A stretch of 64,000 bases of DNA from [Enterobacter] lignolyticus SCF1 (GTDB lineage Bacteria > Pseudomonadota > Gammaproteobacteria > Enterobacterales > Enterobacteriaceae): contig NC_014618.1 in the NCBI RefSeq assembly GCF_000164865.1, forward strand, positions 496,001 through 560,000, written 5' to 3'. Shown one piece after another: positions 1 to 7,974 of this stretch (the first letter of the stretch is position 1; each line of letters starts with the position of its first letter). The notes beneath the pieces are model-generated. The model saw only the letters and a program-made list of their open reading frames with translations. It searched no databases and was not told the DNA's origin. Made by a program: the position numbers and the translations under genes.

Positions 1-351
1 CAGCGCTTCGAAGACGCGGCCATCCTGCAACGCGACAATAATTTGGTCGGCATCGTTGATGACGTGTTTGTTGGTGATGATATAGCCGCGTTCATCCATG
101 ATGACGCCGGAGCCAAGCGTGCGGATCTCCAGCCGGTTATTGCTGCTGGAATTCACCCCGCGGTTATAGACGTTCACCACCGCAGGCGCCGCGCGTTTTA
201 CCGCCGGGTTATAGCTCGCCGGCGACTCATCGGCGCTGTCGTAAGGGACCGACGACAGCGCGTTAAACTGGCGTAAAGAGGGCATAGCGACCAACAGCAG
301 GCCGCCGACAATCAAACCGATTGTGACCGAACGTAAGAGCTTTACAAACAT
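1..351 (-). CDS. degS: DegS, inner-membrane serine protease of the sigma-E stress pathway (N-terminal part only)
   Basis: The first 117 residues are visible; the rest lies before the window. DegS senses unfolded outer-membrane porins in the periplasm and makes the first cut in the anti-sigma factor RseA. An N-terminal membrane anchor (about residues 5-25) is followed by the start of a trypsin-like HtrA domain. The catalytic histidine is His96 in the context TNKHV, the same number I recall for E. coli DegS. The Asp, Ser and PDZ parts are outside the window. It lies 90 bases downstream of degQ on the same strand, the usual degQ-degS arrangement. The start at 351 gives the normal membrane anchor. 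Confidence 0.96.
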   Translation of the reverse strand, partial: MFVKLLRSVTIGLIVGGLLLVAMPSLRQFNALSSVPYDSADESPASYNPAVKRAAPAVVNVYNRGVNSSSNNRLEIRTLGSGVIMDERGYIITNKHVINDADQIIVALQDGRVFEAL

Positions 352-441
352 GATGCAGTTATCGCTGGTAAGGAAACTGGCGCAGCATACCACGACTTAA
401 CCGGACATCACACGCGGGCGATGTCCGTAAGCGTGCAGCCG

Positions 442-1818
442 TTAGCGCAGGATCAGGTAGAGGCTCTGATTACCGCGCATGACGTTCAGCGCAATAATCG
501 CCGGTTTTGCCTCCAGAAGCTTACGCATTTCGGCAATCGACTGTATCCGCTGGCGGTTGATGCCAATGATCACATCGTCCTTGTGCAGACCGGCCTGAGC
601 GGCGGGGCTGGCCTTGTCGACGTCATTAATGACAATACCTTTGGTGCCATCCTTCATCTGGCCGTCGCTGAGCGACGCCCCCTGCAGCGACGGCGAGATA
701 AGCTCGGCGCTGGCGGTCGACGAGGTGCTCTTATCCAGCGTGACCTCAACGTCCAGCGGTTTCCCGTCGCGCAGCAGGCCGAGTTTCACTTTGGTGCCCG
801 GCGCCGTCGTGGCGATGCGCGAGCGCAGCTCGGAAAAGCTGCTGAGCGGCTTGTCGTTGAGGCTGACGATAACGTCCCCGGATTTAATACCTGCTTTCGC
901 TGAGCCGGAGCCTGGCAGCACTTCGCTGACGAAGGCGCCGCGCTGAACGTTGATATTAAAGGCCTTCGCGATATCTGCGGTCATCTCCATGCCCTTGATG
1001 CCCAGCAGGCCGCGCTTGATTTCGCCGTACTTAATCAGCTGATCGGCGAGCGTCTGCGCCATATTGCTCGGGATGGCGAAGCCAATGCCGATGCTGCCGC
1101 CGCCGGGCGCCAGAATCGCGGTGTTGATGCCGATGAGTTCGCCGTTAAGGTTCAGCAGAGCCCCGCCGGAGTTGCCCCGGTTGATAGAGGCATCGGTCTG
1201 GATGAAGTTTTCCAGGCCTTCAAGGTTCAGGCCGCTGCGTCCCAGCGCGGAGATAATGCCTGAGGTAGCGGTTTGCCCAAGGCCGAACGGGTTGCCGACG
1301 GCGACGGCGAAATCGCCGACGCGCAGTTTGTCGGAGTCGGCGATGGCTATCTGCGTAAGGTTGCTGGGGTTTTGAATCTGAATCAGCGCGATATCGCTCT
1401 GGTCGTCGCTGCCGACCAGTTTGGCGTCGAATTCACGGCCGTCGTTGAGCTGAACGCTGATTTTCTGCGCCTGGCTGATAACGTGGTTATTGGTCAGCAC
1501 ATAGCCTTTTTTCGCATCGATGATGACGCCCGAGCCCAGCCCTTCGAAAGGCTGCGCCTGCTGACTGTCCGGCCCCCCTTCGCCAAAATACTTTTTCAGC
1601 TCTTCCGGTATCTGTTCACGCTGAGCGGGCGTGGCGGTTCCTTCAACCTGCACGCTCACGACAGCCGGGAGAACCTTTTCCAGCATCGGCGCAAGGCTTG
1701 GCAGCTGACCCTGACCCGGGACCTGCGTCGGCAGAGAGGCGGCGACCGGCGCAGCGGCGCCGAGAGATAATCCAACACTTAACGCTAATGCACTTAATAG
1801 TAATGTATTTTTCTTCAT
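442..1818 (-). CDS. degQ: DegQ, periplasmic serine endoprotease and chaperone (HtrA family)
   Basis: This 458-residue protein degrades or refolds misfolded proteins in the periplasm. A Sec signal peptide covers about residues 1-27. The trypsin-like domain has the full triad: His112 (NNHV), Asp142 (SDIAL) and Ser217 in GNSGGA. Two PDZ domains follow at about 270-360 and 380-455. The length is close to the E. coli protein (455), and the linker loop after residue 60 is shorter than that of DegP, which favours DegQ over DegP. It is followed by degS on the same strand; the 90-base gap leaves room for a separate degS promoter. Confidence 0.96.
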   Translation of the reverse strand: MKKNTLLLSALALSVGLSLGAAAPVAASLPTQVPGQGQLPSLAPMLEKVLPAVVSVQVEGTATPAQREQIPEELKKYFGEGGPDSQQAQPFEGLGSGVIIDAKKGYVLTNNHVISQAQKISVQLNDGREFDAKLVGSDDQSDIALIQIQNPSNLTQIAIADSDKLRVGDFAVAVGNPFGLGQTATSGIISALGRSGLNLEGLENFIQTDASINRGNSGGALLNLNGELIGINTAILAPGGGSIGIGFAIPSNMAQTLADQLIKYGEIKRGLLGIKGMEMTADIAKAFNINVQRGAFVSEVLPGSGSAKAGIKSGDVIVSLNDKPLSSFSELRSRIATTAPGTKVKLGLLRDGKPLDVEVTLDKSTSSTASAELISPSLQGASLSDGQMKDGTKGIVINDVDKASPAAQAGLHKDDVIIGINRQRIQSIAEMRKLLEAKPAIIALNVMRGNQSLYLILR

Positions 1819-1945
1819 CGATGCTGGCTCTCGTAACCTGAGGTGTGAGAAAAAGACCGCCTAAAACAATCCGATGTTATTGAATTTTCAAACGGCTAAC
1901 AATGAGGCTGGTGATTAAATAATAGCTGGGATGAGTCGGGAAGGG

Positions 1946-1966
1946 CGGGCGCAGCGGCTGCGCCCG
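1946..1966. other. Perfect 9-bp hairpin between zapG and degQ
   Basis: A 9-bp perfect inverted repeat (CGGGCGCAG and CTGCGCCCG) around a CGG loop lies between the end of zapG and the start of degQ. There is no T-tract on either strand, so it is not a textbook intrinsic terminator. It could be a weak or Rho-assisted stop for zapG, or part of the degQ 5' leader. Confidence 0.4.
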
Positions 1967-1989
1967 TAAAAAATAACTGTAATAAGGCG

Positions 1990-2388
1990 TTAATCGCGTT
2001 TTGCGCCGCTGCGCAGCAGGCCAGAGGCGCCTTCGGAGTAGTCGCGCGGCATCTGCACCGGCGCCTGATCGTTGCCGGCTTCGGATTCGGCCAGACGGTT
2101 GCGGAACGGATTGGACTCCGCGCTCATTTCCGGCAGCAGGCTACTGGAGCTTTTCGCCATGTGCTGATACAGCTGGCGGTAGTCGTGAGCCATCGTGTCG
2201 AGCAGCTCCGCGCTGCGGGCAAAATGGCTGACCAGCTCTTCACGATACTCATCCAGCTCTGCTTTGTTTTTTTCCAGTTCGTACTGCAGTGCCTGCTGTT
2301 GACGCAATTTGCGGTTACCAAAACGCATCGCGACGGCGCCAATGATGATACCGACGACTAATCCAATTAGCGCATATTCCCAGGTCAT
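1990..2388 (-). CDS. zapG: ZapG (YhcB), inner-membrane division and envelope-growth protein
   Basis: This is a 132-residue DUF1043 protein. One N-terminal transmembrane helix (about residues 5-21) is followed by a long charged helix, roughly 25-85, of coiled-coil character, and a low-complexity tail. The family links the divisome, cell-wall synthesis and envelope-lipid balance; the exact biochemical role is not settled. It is divergent from zapE with 189 bases between them and sits upstream of degQ, as in E. coli. The name zapG follows current annotation practice; yhcB is the older name. Confidence 0.93.
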   Translation of the reverse strand: MTWEYALIGLVVGIIIGAVAMRFGNRKLRQQQALQYELEKNKAELDEYREELVSHFARSAELLDTMAHDYRQLYQHMAKSSSSLLPEMSAESNPFRNRLAESEAGNDQAPVQMPRDYSEGASGLLRSGAKRD

Positions 2389-2577
2389 GAACTTCTCCCG
2401 TTATTTTGTGGTTCCGTAGGGTGGCTCTGAGGCTCTTCGCCTGCGCCCGATAGTGCCACTATAACCGCTATTCCCTTAGAAGTGGAATCCCGGGCGCACA
2501 TCGCGTAGTGTAGAACGGCCTTTTTTTCGACAACCGTGAACTACGGCACGTTGCTTTTCAGGGAATAACAACAACTT

Positions 2578-3711
2578 ATGCAAAGCATTACCCCTACATC
2601 GCGATATCTGGAAGCCCTGAGCGCGGGCAGCCATCAGCCCGATGACGTCCAGCAAGAGGCGGTTGCCAGGCTCGAGGCTATCTACCAGGCGCTAACGTCT
2701 CGTCCACACTCCGCAGCGGTAACGAACAACGGAGGATTGCGTGCGACGTTCAGCAGGCTGCTGGGCAAACGCGAACCCGTCGTCGTGCCGTCAGTGCGTG
2801 GGCTATATATGTGGGGCGGCGTTGGGCGGGGGAAAACCTGGCTGATGGATCTTTTCTACCATAGCCTGCCGGAGGGGCGCAAACAGCGGCTGCACTTCCA
2901 TCGCTTTATGCTGCGGGTGCATGAGGAGCTAACGGCGCTGCAGGGGCATACCGATCCGCTGGAAATCATTGCCGACCGTTTTAAGGCCGAAACGGACGTG
3001 CTGTGCTTTGATGAGTTCTTTGTCTCCGATATTACCGATGCAATGCTGCTTGGCGGGCTGATGAAAGCCCTGTTCGCCCGCGGCATCACGCTGGTGGCGA
3101 CATCCAATATTCCGCCGGACGAGCTCTACCGCAACGGGCTGCAGCGCGCGCGCTTCCTGCCCGCTATCGAGGCGATTAAAACGCACTGCGAGGTAATGAA
3201 CGTCGACGCCGGCGTTGACTACCGCCTGCGCACCCTGACCCAGGCCCATCTGTGGCTGTCGCCGCTGACGGCGTCAACGCGCCAGCAGATGGACAAGCTG
3301 TGGCTGGCGCTGGCCGGCGCGCCGCGAGAAAACGCGCCGTTGCTTGAGATAAACCACCGACCGCTGCAGACGATGGGCGCAGAGAATCAGACGCTGGCCG
3401 TCTCGTTTAGCACGCTGTGCGTCGACGCCCGCAGCCAGCATGACTACATCGCGCTGTCGCGGCTGTTTCATACCGTAATGCTGTTCGATGTGCCGGTGAT
3501 GACTCCACACTCAGAGAACGAAGCGCGCCGGTTTATCGCGCTGGTGGATGAGTTTTATGAGCGCCACGTAAAGCTGGTGGTGAGCGCGGAAGTGCCGCTG
3601 TACAACATTTATCAGGGCGAGCGTCTGAAGTTCGAGTTTCAGCGCTGTTTATCGCGCCTGCAGGAGATGCAGAGCGAAGAGTACCTTAAGCGCGAACACC
3701 TGGCGGGCTAA
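2578..3711 (+). CDS. zapE: ZapE, AFG1-type P-loop ATPase associated with the Z ring
   Basis: This 377-residue cytoplasmic ATPase belongs to the AFG1/LACE1 family, which binds FtsZ and affects Z-ring constriction late in division. A Walker A motif GVGRGKT lies near residues 82-88, and a Walker B segment reads LCFDEF near 142-147, followed by the conserved TSNIPP stretch. The length is near the E. coli protein (375). The ATG at 2578 follows AACAACTT without a strong Shine-Dalgarno, but no better in-frame start is seen. It is monocistronic, ahead of rplM. Confidence 0.95.
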   Translation: MQSITPTSRYLEALSAGSHQPDDVQQEAVARLEAIYQALTSRPHSAAVTNNGGLRATFSRLLGKREPVVVPSVRGLYMWGGVGRGKTWLMDLFYHSLPEGRKQRLHFHRFMLRVHEELTALQGHTDPLEIIADRFKAETDVLCFDEFFVSDITDAMLLGGLMKALFARGITLVATSNIPPDELYRNGLQRARFLPAIEAIKTHCEVMNVDAGVDYRLRTLTQAHLWLSPLTASTRQQMDKLWLALAGAPRENAPLLEINHRPLQTMGAENQTLAVSFSTLCVDARSQHDYIALSRLFHTVMLFDVPVMTPHSENEARRFIALVDEFYERHVKLVVSAEVPLYNIYQGERLKFEFQRCLSRLQEMQSEEYLKREHLAG

Positions 3712-3761
3712 AAACCCGCTGGAAATCACATTTAGGGGTCGATCTTTAACCTCGACTTCTC

Positions 3762-3767
3762 TATAAT
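3762..3767 (+). promoter_or_regulatory. Probable -10 element of the rplM-rpsI promoter
   Basis: A perfect TATAAT hexamer is followed by a GC-rich discriminator and lies about 160 bases before rplM. No good -35 hexamer is visible at the right spacing, so the call rests on the -10 alone. The resulting long leader fits published autoregulation of rplM by L13 in E. coli, but I cannot point to the binding site. Confidence 0.45.
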
Positions 3768-3930
3768 CTTGCGACCCCACGTTACGAGAAGGTTTTTTTC
3801 CCGAAACTTTCTATGTGTCGGCATAGGCTATTCGAAGGGGTAGGTTTGCCGGACTTTGTCGTGTGAACCTCAACTGACTAAACGTTTGGGTGTTCACCAA
3901 CGTGTAACTAATTATTTGGGTAAGCTTTTA

Positions 3931-4359
3931 ATGAAAACTTTTACAGCTAAACCAGAAACCGTACAGCGCGACTGGTATGTTGTTGACGCGACCGGTAAAA
4001 CTCTGGGCCGTCTGGCTACTGAACTGGCTCGTCGCCTGCGCGGTAAGCATAAAGCGGAATACACACCGCACGTTGATACCGGTGACTACATCATCGTTCT
4101 GAACGCAGAAAAAGTTGCTGTAACCGGCAACAAGCGCGAAGACAAAATGTACTACCACCACACCGGCCACATCGGTGGTATCAAAGAAGCGACCTTTGAA
4201 GAGATGATTGCTCGCCGTCCTGAGCGTGTGATTGAAATCGCGGTTAAAGGCATGCTGCCAAAAGGCCCGCTGGGTCGTGCTATGTACCGTAAACTGAAAG
4301 TTTACGCGGGTAACGAGCACAACCACGCGGCACAGCAACCGCAAGTTCTTGACATCTAA
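3931..4359 (+). CDS. rplM: Large ribosomal subunit protein L13 (uL13)
   Basis: This 142-residue early-assembly protein of the 50S subunit binds 23S rRNA. The N terminus MKTFTAKPE and the KMYYHHTGHIGG stretch are typical. An in-frame extension back to 3856 exists, but the ATG at 3931 gives the family length and N terminus. It is the first gene of an rplM-rpsI pair, with 15 bases between the genes. Codon use is strongly biased, as expected for a highly expressed gene. Confidence 0.98.
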   Translation: MKTFTAKPETVQRDWYVVDATGKTLGRLATELARRLRGKHKAEYTPHVDTGDYIIVLNAEKVAVTGNKREDKMYYHHTGHIGGIKEATFEEMIARRPERVIEIAVKGMLPKGPLGRAMYRKLKVYAGNEHNHAAQQPQVLDI

Positions 4360-4371
4360 TCGGGATTATAG

Positions 4372-4767
<396 letters not shown>

Positions 4768-4798
4768 TTGTTTCTGCTTCGGCAGAACATTTGGCGAA

Positions 4799-4823
4799 AA
4801 AACCCGCTTCGGCGGGTTTTTTT
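4799..4823 (+). terminator. Intrinsic terminator of rplM-rpsI
   Basis: The stem AACCCGC/GCGGGTT has a TTCG tetraloop and runs into seven T residues. A smaller TTCG-capped hairpin (TTCTGC/GCAGAA) lies just upstream at about 4771-4786. Confidence 0.92.
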
Positions 4824-5081
4824 ATGGATAAAACCGCCCTTATCCACAACCAAACCGCCTGTTTTCGCCACTTATTTCAGCATTTCCAGAATCCCTTCAC
4901 CACAAAGCCCATAAAATCTGGTAAACTATCATCCAATTTTCTGCCCAAATGCTGGTGATTGTTCATTTTTTGTTTGGTTCGTGAACAGAAATGCCGTTCA
5001 TTGCTACCCGGGCTTAACATCTGGCTGGCCACGCGGTGGCTGGCAGCAGTACAAAAATTCTGAATATACCTGGAGGTTTTC
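4824..5081 (+). other. sspA upstream region
   Basis: No gene is seen here. The first part is AT-rich and should carry the sspA promoter, but no convincing -35/-10 pair stands out; TAAACT near 4922 is the best -10 candidate. A short GCCAC-GCG-GTGGC hairpin lies about 50 bases before sspA. A strong Shine-Dalgarno (TGGAGG) precedes the sspA ATG. Confidence 0.5.
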
Positions 5082-5720
5082 ATGGCTGTCGCTGCCAACA
5101 AACGTTCGGTAATGACGCTGTTTTCTGGTCCTACTGACATCTATAGCCATCAGGTCCGCATCGTGCTGGCTGAGAAAGGTGTCAGCTTTGAGATTGAGCA
5201 CGTGGAGCAGGGCAATCCGCCACAGGATCTGATCGACCTCAACCCGAATCAAAGCGTACCGACACTGGTGGATCGCGAGCTAACGCTGTGGGAGTCCCGC
5301 ATCATCATGGAATATCTTGATGAGCGTTTCCCACACCCGCCGCTGATGCCGGTTTATCCGGTTGCCCGCGGTGAAAGCCGTCTGTATATGCACCGTATCG
5401 AGAAAGACTGGTACACGCTGATGAACACCATCCAGACCGGCACCGCCGCTCAGGCTGATGCAGCGCGTAAACAGCTGCGAGAAGAGCTGCTGGCGATTGC
5501 GCCAGTGTTCACGCAGAAACCCTATTTCCTGAGCGATGAGTTCAGCCTGGTTGACTGCTACCTGGCGCCATTGCTGTGGCGTTTACCGGTGCTGGGCGTT
5601 GAGCTGGTTGGCACGGGTGCGAAAGAGATGAAAGGCTACATGACGCGCGTGTTTGAGCGTGACTCTTTCCTCGCCTCTTTAACTGAAGCCGAACGTGAAA
5701 TGCGTCTTGGCCGGGGCTAA
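5082..5720 (+). CDS. sspA: Stringent starvation protein A, RNA-polymerase-associated
   Basis: This 212-residue protein has a GST fold: an N-terminal thioredoxin-like domain (about 10-85) and an all-helical C-terminal domain. It binds RNA polymerase, supports stationary-phase and acid-stress gene expression, and lowers H-NS levels. It has no GST activity. The Asn-Gln-Ser-Val-Pro-Thr-Leu segment contains the cis-proline typical of GST folds. sspB starts 4 bases after its stop, so the two are surely co-transcribed. Confidence 0.97.
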   Translation: MAVAANKRSVMTLFSGPTDIYSHQVRIVLAEKGVSFEIEHVEQGNPPQDLIDLNPNQSVPTLVDRELTLWESRIIMEYLDERFPHPPLMPVYPVARGESRLYMHRIEKDWYTLMNTIQTGTAAQADAARKQLREELLAIAPVFTQKPYFLSDEFSLVDCYLAPLLWRLPVLGVELVGTGAKEMKGYMTRVFERDSFLASLTEAEREMRLGRG

Positions 5721-5724
5721 CTGA

Positions 5725-6210
5725 ATGGATGTATCACAACTGACGCCACGCCGCCCTTATCTGCTGCGAGCCTTCTATGAATGGCTGCTGGATAACGAGC
5801 TGACGCCGCATCTGGTGGTGGATGTGACGCTGCCAGGGGTTCATGTTCCGATGGAATATGCGCGTGACGGGCAAATTGTGCTGAATATTGCGCCGCGCGC
5901 GGTCGGTAATCTTGAGCTCTCCAACGACGAAGTGCGCTTTAATGCGCGCTTTGGCGGCGTTCCTCGCCAGGTATCGGTGCCGCTGGCGGCCGTACTGGCT
6001 GTCTATGCGCGTGAAAACGGCGCGGGCACCATGTTCGAGCCGGAAGCTGCGTATGATGAAGAGGTCGAGAGCCTCAACGATGACGCAGGCGCGAGTGCCG
6101 AAAGCGATACGGTGATGTCGCTTATCGATGGCGATAAGCCTGATGATCACGATCCGGACGATACGCCGCCGCCGCGCGGTGGCCGTCCGGCACTGCGCGT
6201 TGTCAAATAG
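5725..6210 (+). CDS. sspB: Stringent starvation protein B, ClpXP adaptor for ssrA-tagged proteins
   Basis: This 161-residue adaptor delivers ssrA-tagged and some other substrates (such as the RseA fragment) to ClpXP. A folded substrate-binding domain of about 110 residues is followed by an acidic, flexible linker. The C-terminal ClpX-binding tail GGRPALRVVK is intact. It is the second gene of the sspAB operon and ends in a strong terminator facing convergent dcuD. Confidence 0.97.
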   Translation: MDVSQLTPRRPYLLRAFYEWLLDNELTPHLVVDVTLPGVHVPMEYARDGQIVLNIAPRAVGNLELSNDEVRFNARFGGVPRQVSVPLAAVLAVYARENGAGTMFEPEAAYDEEVESLNDDAGASAESDTVMSLIDGDKPDDHDPDDTPPPRGGRPALRVVK

Positions 6211-6216
6211 TCGTCC

Positions 6217-6244
6217 AACAGGCCCGCTCGGGCCTGTTTTTTTA
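6217..6244 (+). terminator. Intrinsic terminator of sspAB
   Basis: The stem ACAGGCCCG/CGGGCCTGT is followed by seven T residues on the plus strand. dcuD ends 9 bases away on the other strand, but there is no T-tract in that direction. Confidence 0.9.
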
Positions 6245-6252
6245 TCCGCGTT

Positions 6253-7620
6253 TTAATAAAACAGTGCGATGGTGGCGATCATGTTCACCGCAAACCCTAC
6301 CGCCATCGGGATCGCTGTACGCTTCACCACGTCAAATGGCGAGACGCCGGCAATCCCTGACGTCACGATAATCACTGCGGTAATTGGCGATACGGCACGC
6401 GCCAGCGTGGTGGCAAAGTGCATCGGCATAATCATCACCACGGCGGGAATGTGCAGACCGGCTGCGATATCTGGGATCAGGCTGGCGAAGGACATAAACG
6501 GCGCGTTGCCGGAGCCCATCACGATCGCGCAGGTGGCAATGACCAGCGCCATGATGATCATCACGCCGATGCCGCCCAGACCGGAATGTTCCGCCCCCTT
6601 AATTACCGCATCGACGGTTCCGATGGTGGTTAAGCCTTTCGCGAAAATTTCGCCCGCCACTACCAATGTCACGACGTTAGCAAACTGCGTCCCCATGCCG
6701 TCGAAAAAGGCCTGTACGTCAGCCATCGTTTCACGCAGATCGTGCTTGCGGAAAAATTCCACAAACATGCTCAGCGTCATACTCATCAGCATCACCACCA
6801 CCAGATTCAACTCTGCCTTCATCAGACCTTCATGGGTGAGAAACAGCGAGCCGAGCATCAGGATCAGCGGCATGACCGGCAGTATGGCGTAATAGGACGG
6901 CGGCACATTTTCCAGCGCCTTTTGTTCCGCGCTGTCAGCTTCGGCGAGTTTCGCTTTCTTATCAAATGCGCGCTGGACGAAAAAGTGCGTGATGGCGACG
7001 GCGAGAATCACGCAGGAGGCGACCGGCAGCTGGTAGTTAAAGAAGTAAGTGGCAATCTTCATCCCTGCCACCTGGGCGGCAAAAATGGAGTTAGTTTCCA
7101 GGATCCCCCATTCAATCGACATCGTTGTTGCGATGACCGCCACGGCAGAAAGGCGGCTCACGCCCAGGCTAATGAGGGTGGGGAAAAGCGTTACCATCAG
7201 CAGCATACCGAGTCCGGATGCGCTGGTGATGAACTGCGCCATAATCTGACCAATGATATAGGTCGCGGCAAGTACAATATAGGGTGAGCGGATATGCTTC
7301 AGCGGGCGGCTTAGCAGGCTGACCATGGCCCTGCTGGCCCCAATTCGCTCCATGTAGCGGGCATAGCCGCCTACCGCCATGATGGAAAGCCCCAGCCCCA
7401 TGACACGGTTGGCGAGCATCCGCTGAATTTCGTTGTAGATATCGACTAACAGATAGCCGCTGCTTTTATCGGGAGCGAGCAGTGCGCCGAACCCCAGCCA
7501 GACGCCGCACAACATCAGGAAGATCCCGGCTGCGGCCAGCACGACCTGCGGTTTGTAATTTTTAAGGATCAAATAACCCATCGTAAATAAAACGATGACA
7601 GAGATAATGATGCCGAACAT
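6253..7620 (-). CDS. dcuD: DcuD-type C4-dicarboxylate transporter (DcuC family)
   Basis: This 455-residue polytopic membrane protein is rich in long hydrophobic segments from end to end (about 12 predicted helices by eye). Its length and position next to sspB match E. coli DcuD (YhcL). The family exchanges or takes up C4-dicarboxylates such as fumarate and succinate, mainly under anaerobic conditions; the substrate of DcuD itself has little direct support. The gene is alone, convergent with sspAB, with an AT-rich upstream region. In E. coli nanR and the nan operon come next; here gltD follows directly. Confidence 0.85.
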   Translation of the reverse strand: MFGIIISVIVLFTMGYLILKNYKPQVVLAAAGIFLMLCGVWLGFGALLAPDKSSGYLLVDIYNEIQRMLANRVMGLGLSIMAVGGYARYMERIGASRAMVSLLSRPLKHIRSPYIVLAATYIIGQIMAQFITSASGLGMLLMVTLFPTLISLGVSRLSAVAVIATTMSIEWGILETNSIFAAQVAGMKIATYFFNYQLPVASCVILAVAITHFFVQRAFDKKAKLAEADSAEQKALENVPPSYYAILPVMPLILMLGSLFLTHEGLMKAELNLVVVMLMSMTLSMFVEFFRKHDLRETMADVQAFFDGMGTQFANVVTLVVAGEIFAKGLTTIGTVDAVIKGAEHSGLGGIGVMIIMALVIATCAIVMGSGNAPFMSFASLIPDIAAGLHIPAVVMIMPMHFATTLARAVSPITAVIIVTSGIAGVSPFDVVKRTAIPMAVGFAVNMIATIALFY

Positions 7621-7923
7621 TGTTGCACTCCATGCCAGAAAAGAAGAAAAATTAGGTAAAAAGGTGATATGAAAACGGATGTTATATTTTTTCTGGCTGA
7701 TTTTATGGCGTGCACATCTTATTTTTAAACTGCTTGTTTTGTGATTTATGGTTATAAACCATGCTGTTATGATAAATTATCAACTTCACATTCGCAGATT
7801 TCATCAAGTGGGTGAAAGGTCAGATGAATTAAAATAACTATGGTTAATCTGGCAAAGAATAATATTTGTATTTTATATGATTTCTAATCATCGACCGTGG
7901 TCTGGCGGGTAGACAGGAAATAA
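7621..7923. promoter_or_regulatory. AT-rich dcuD upstream region with two inverted repeats
   Basis: No coding region is seen. The stretch is clearly more AT-rich than its neighbours. It holds two perfect short palindromes: TGGTT-ATA-AACCA at 7749-7761 and TGATAA-A-TTATCA at 7770-7782, 130-160 bases upstream of the dcuD start. They could be operators of a dimeric regulator; neither is a clean match to CRP, FNR or NanR sites as I know them. Confidence 0.45.
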
Positions 7924-7959
7924 AAAAACGCCCGGCAGGTTGCCTTGCCGGGCGTTTTT
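7924..7959. terminator. Bidirectional intrinsic terminator downstream of gltBD
   Basis: A 9-bp GC-rich stem (CGCCCGGCA/TGCCGGGCG) is flanked by an A-run on the left and a T-run on the right, so it can work on either strand. On the minus strand it ends the gltB-gltD transcript 15 bases after the gltD stop. Confidence 0.9.
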
Positions 7960-7974
7960 CAGGCCTGATTCGTC

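Noticed and set aside
3856..3930. Upstream in-frame extension of rplM
   Set aside because: It falls in the leader after the promoter. The ATG at 3931 gives the universally conserved L13 N terminus.
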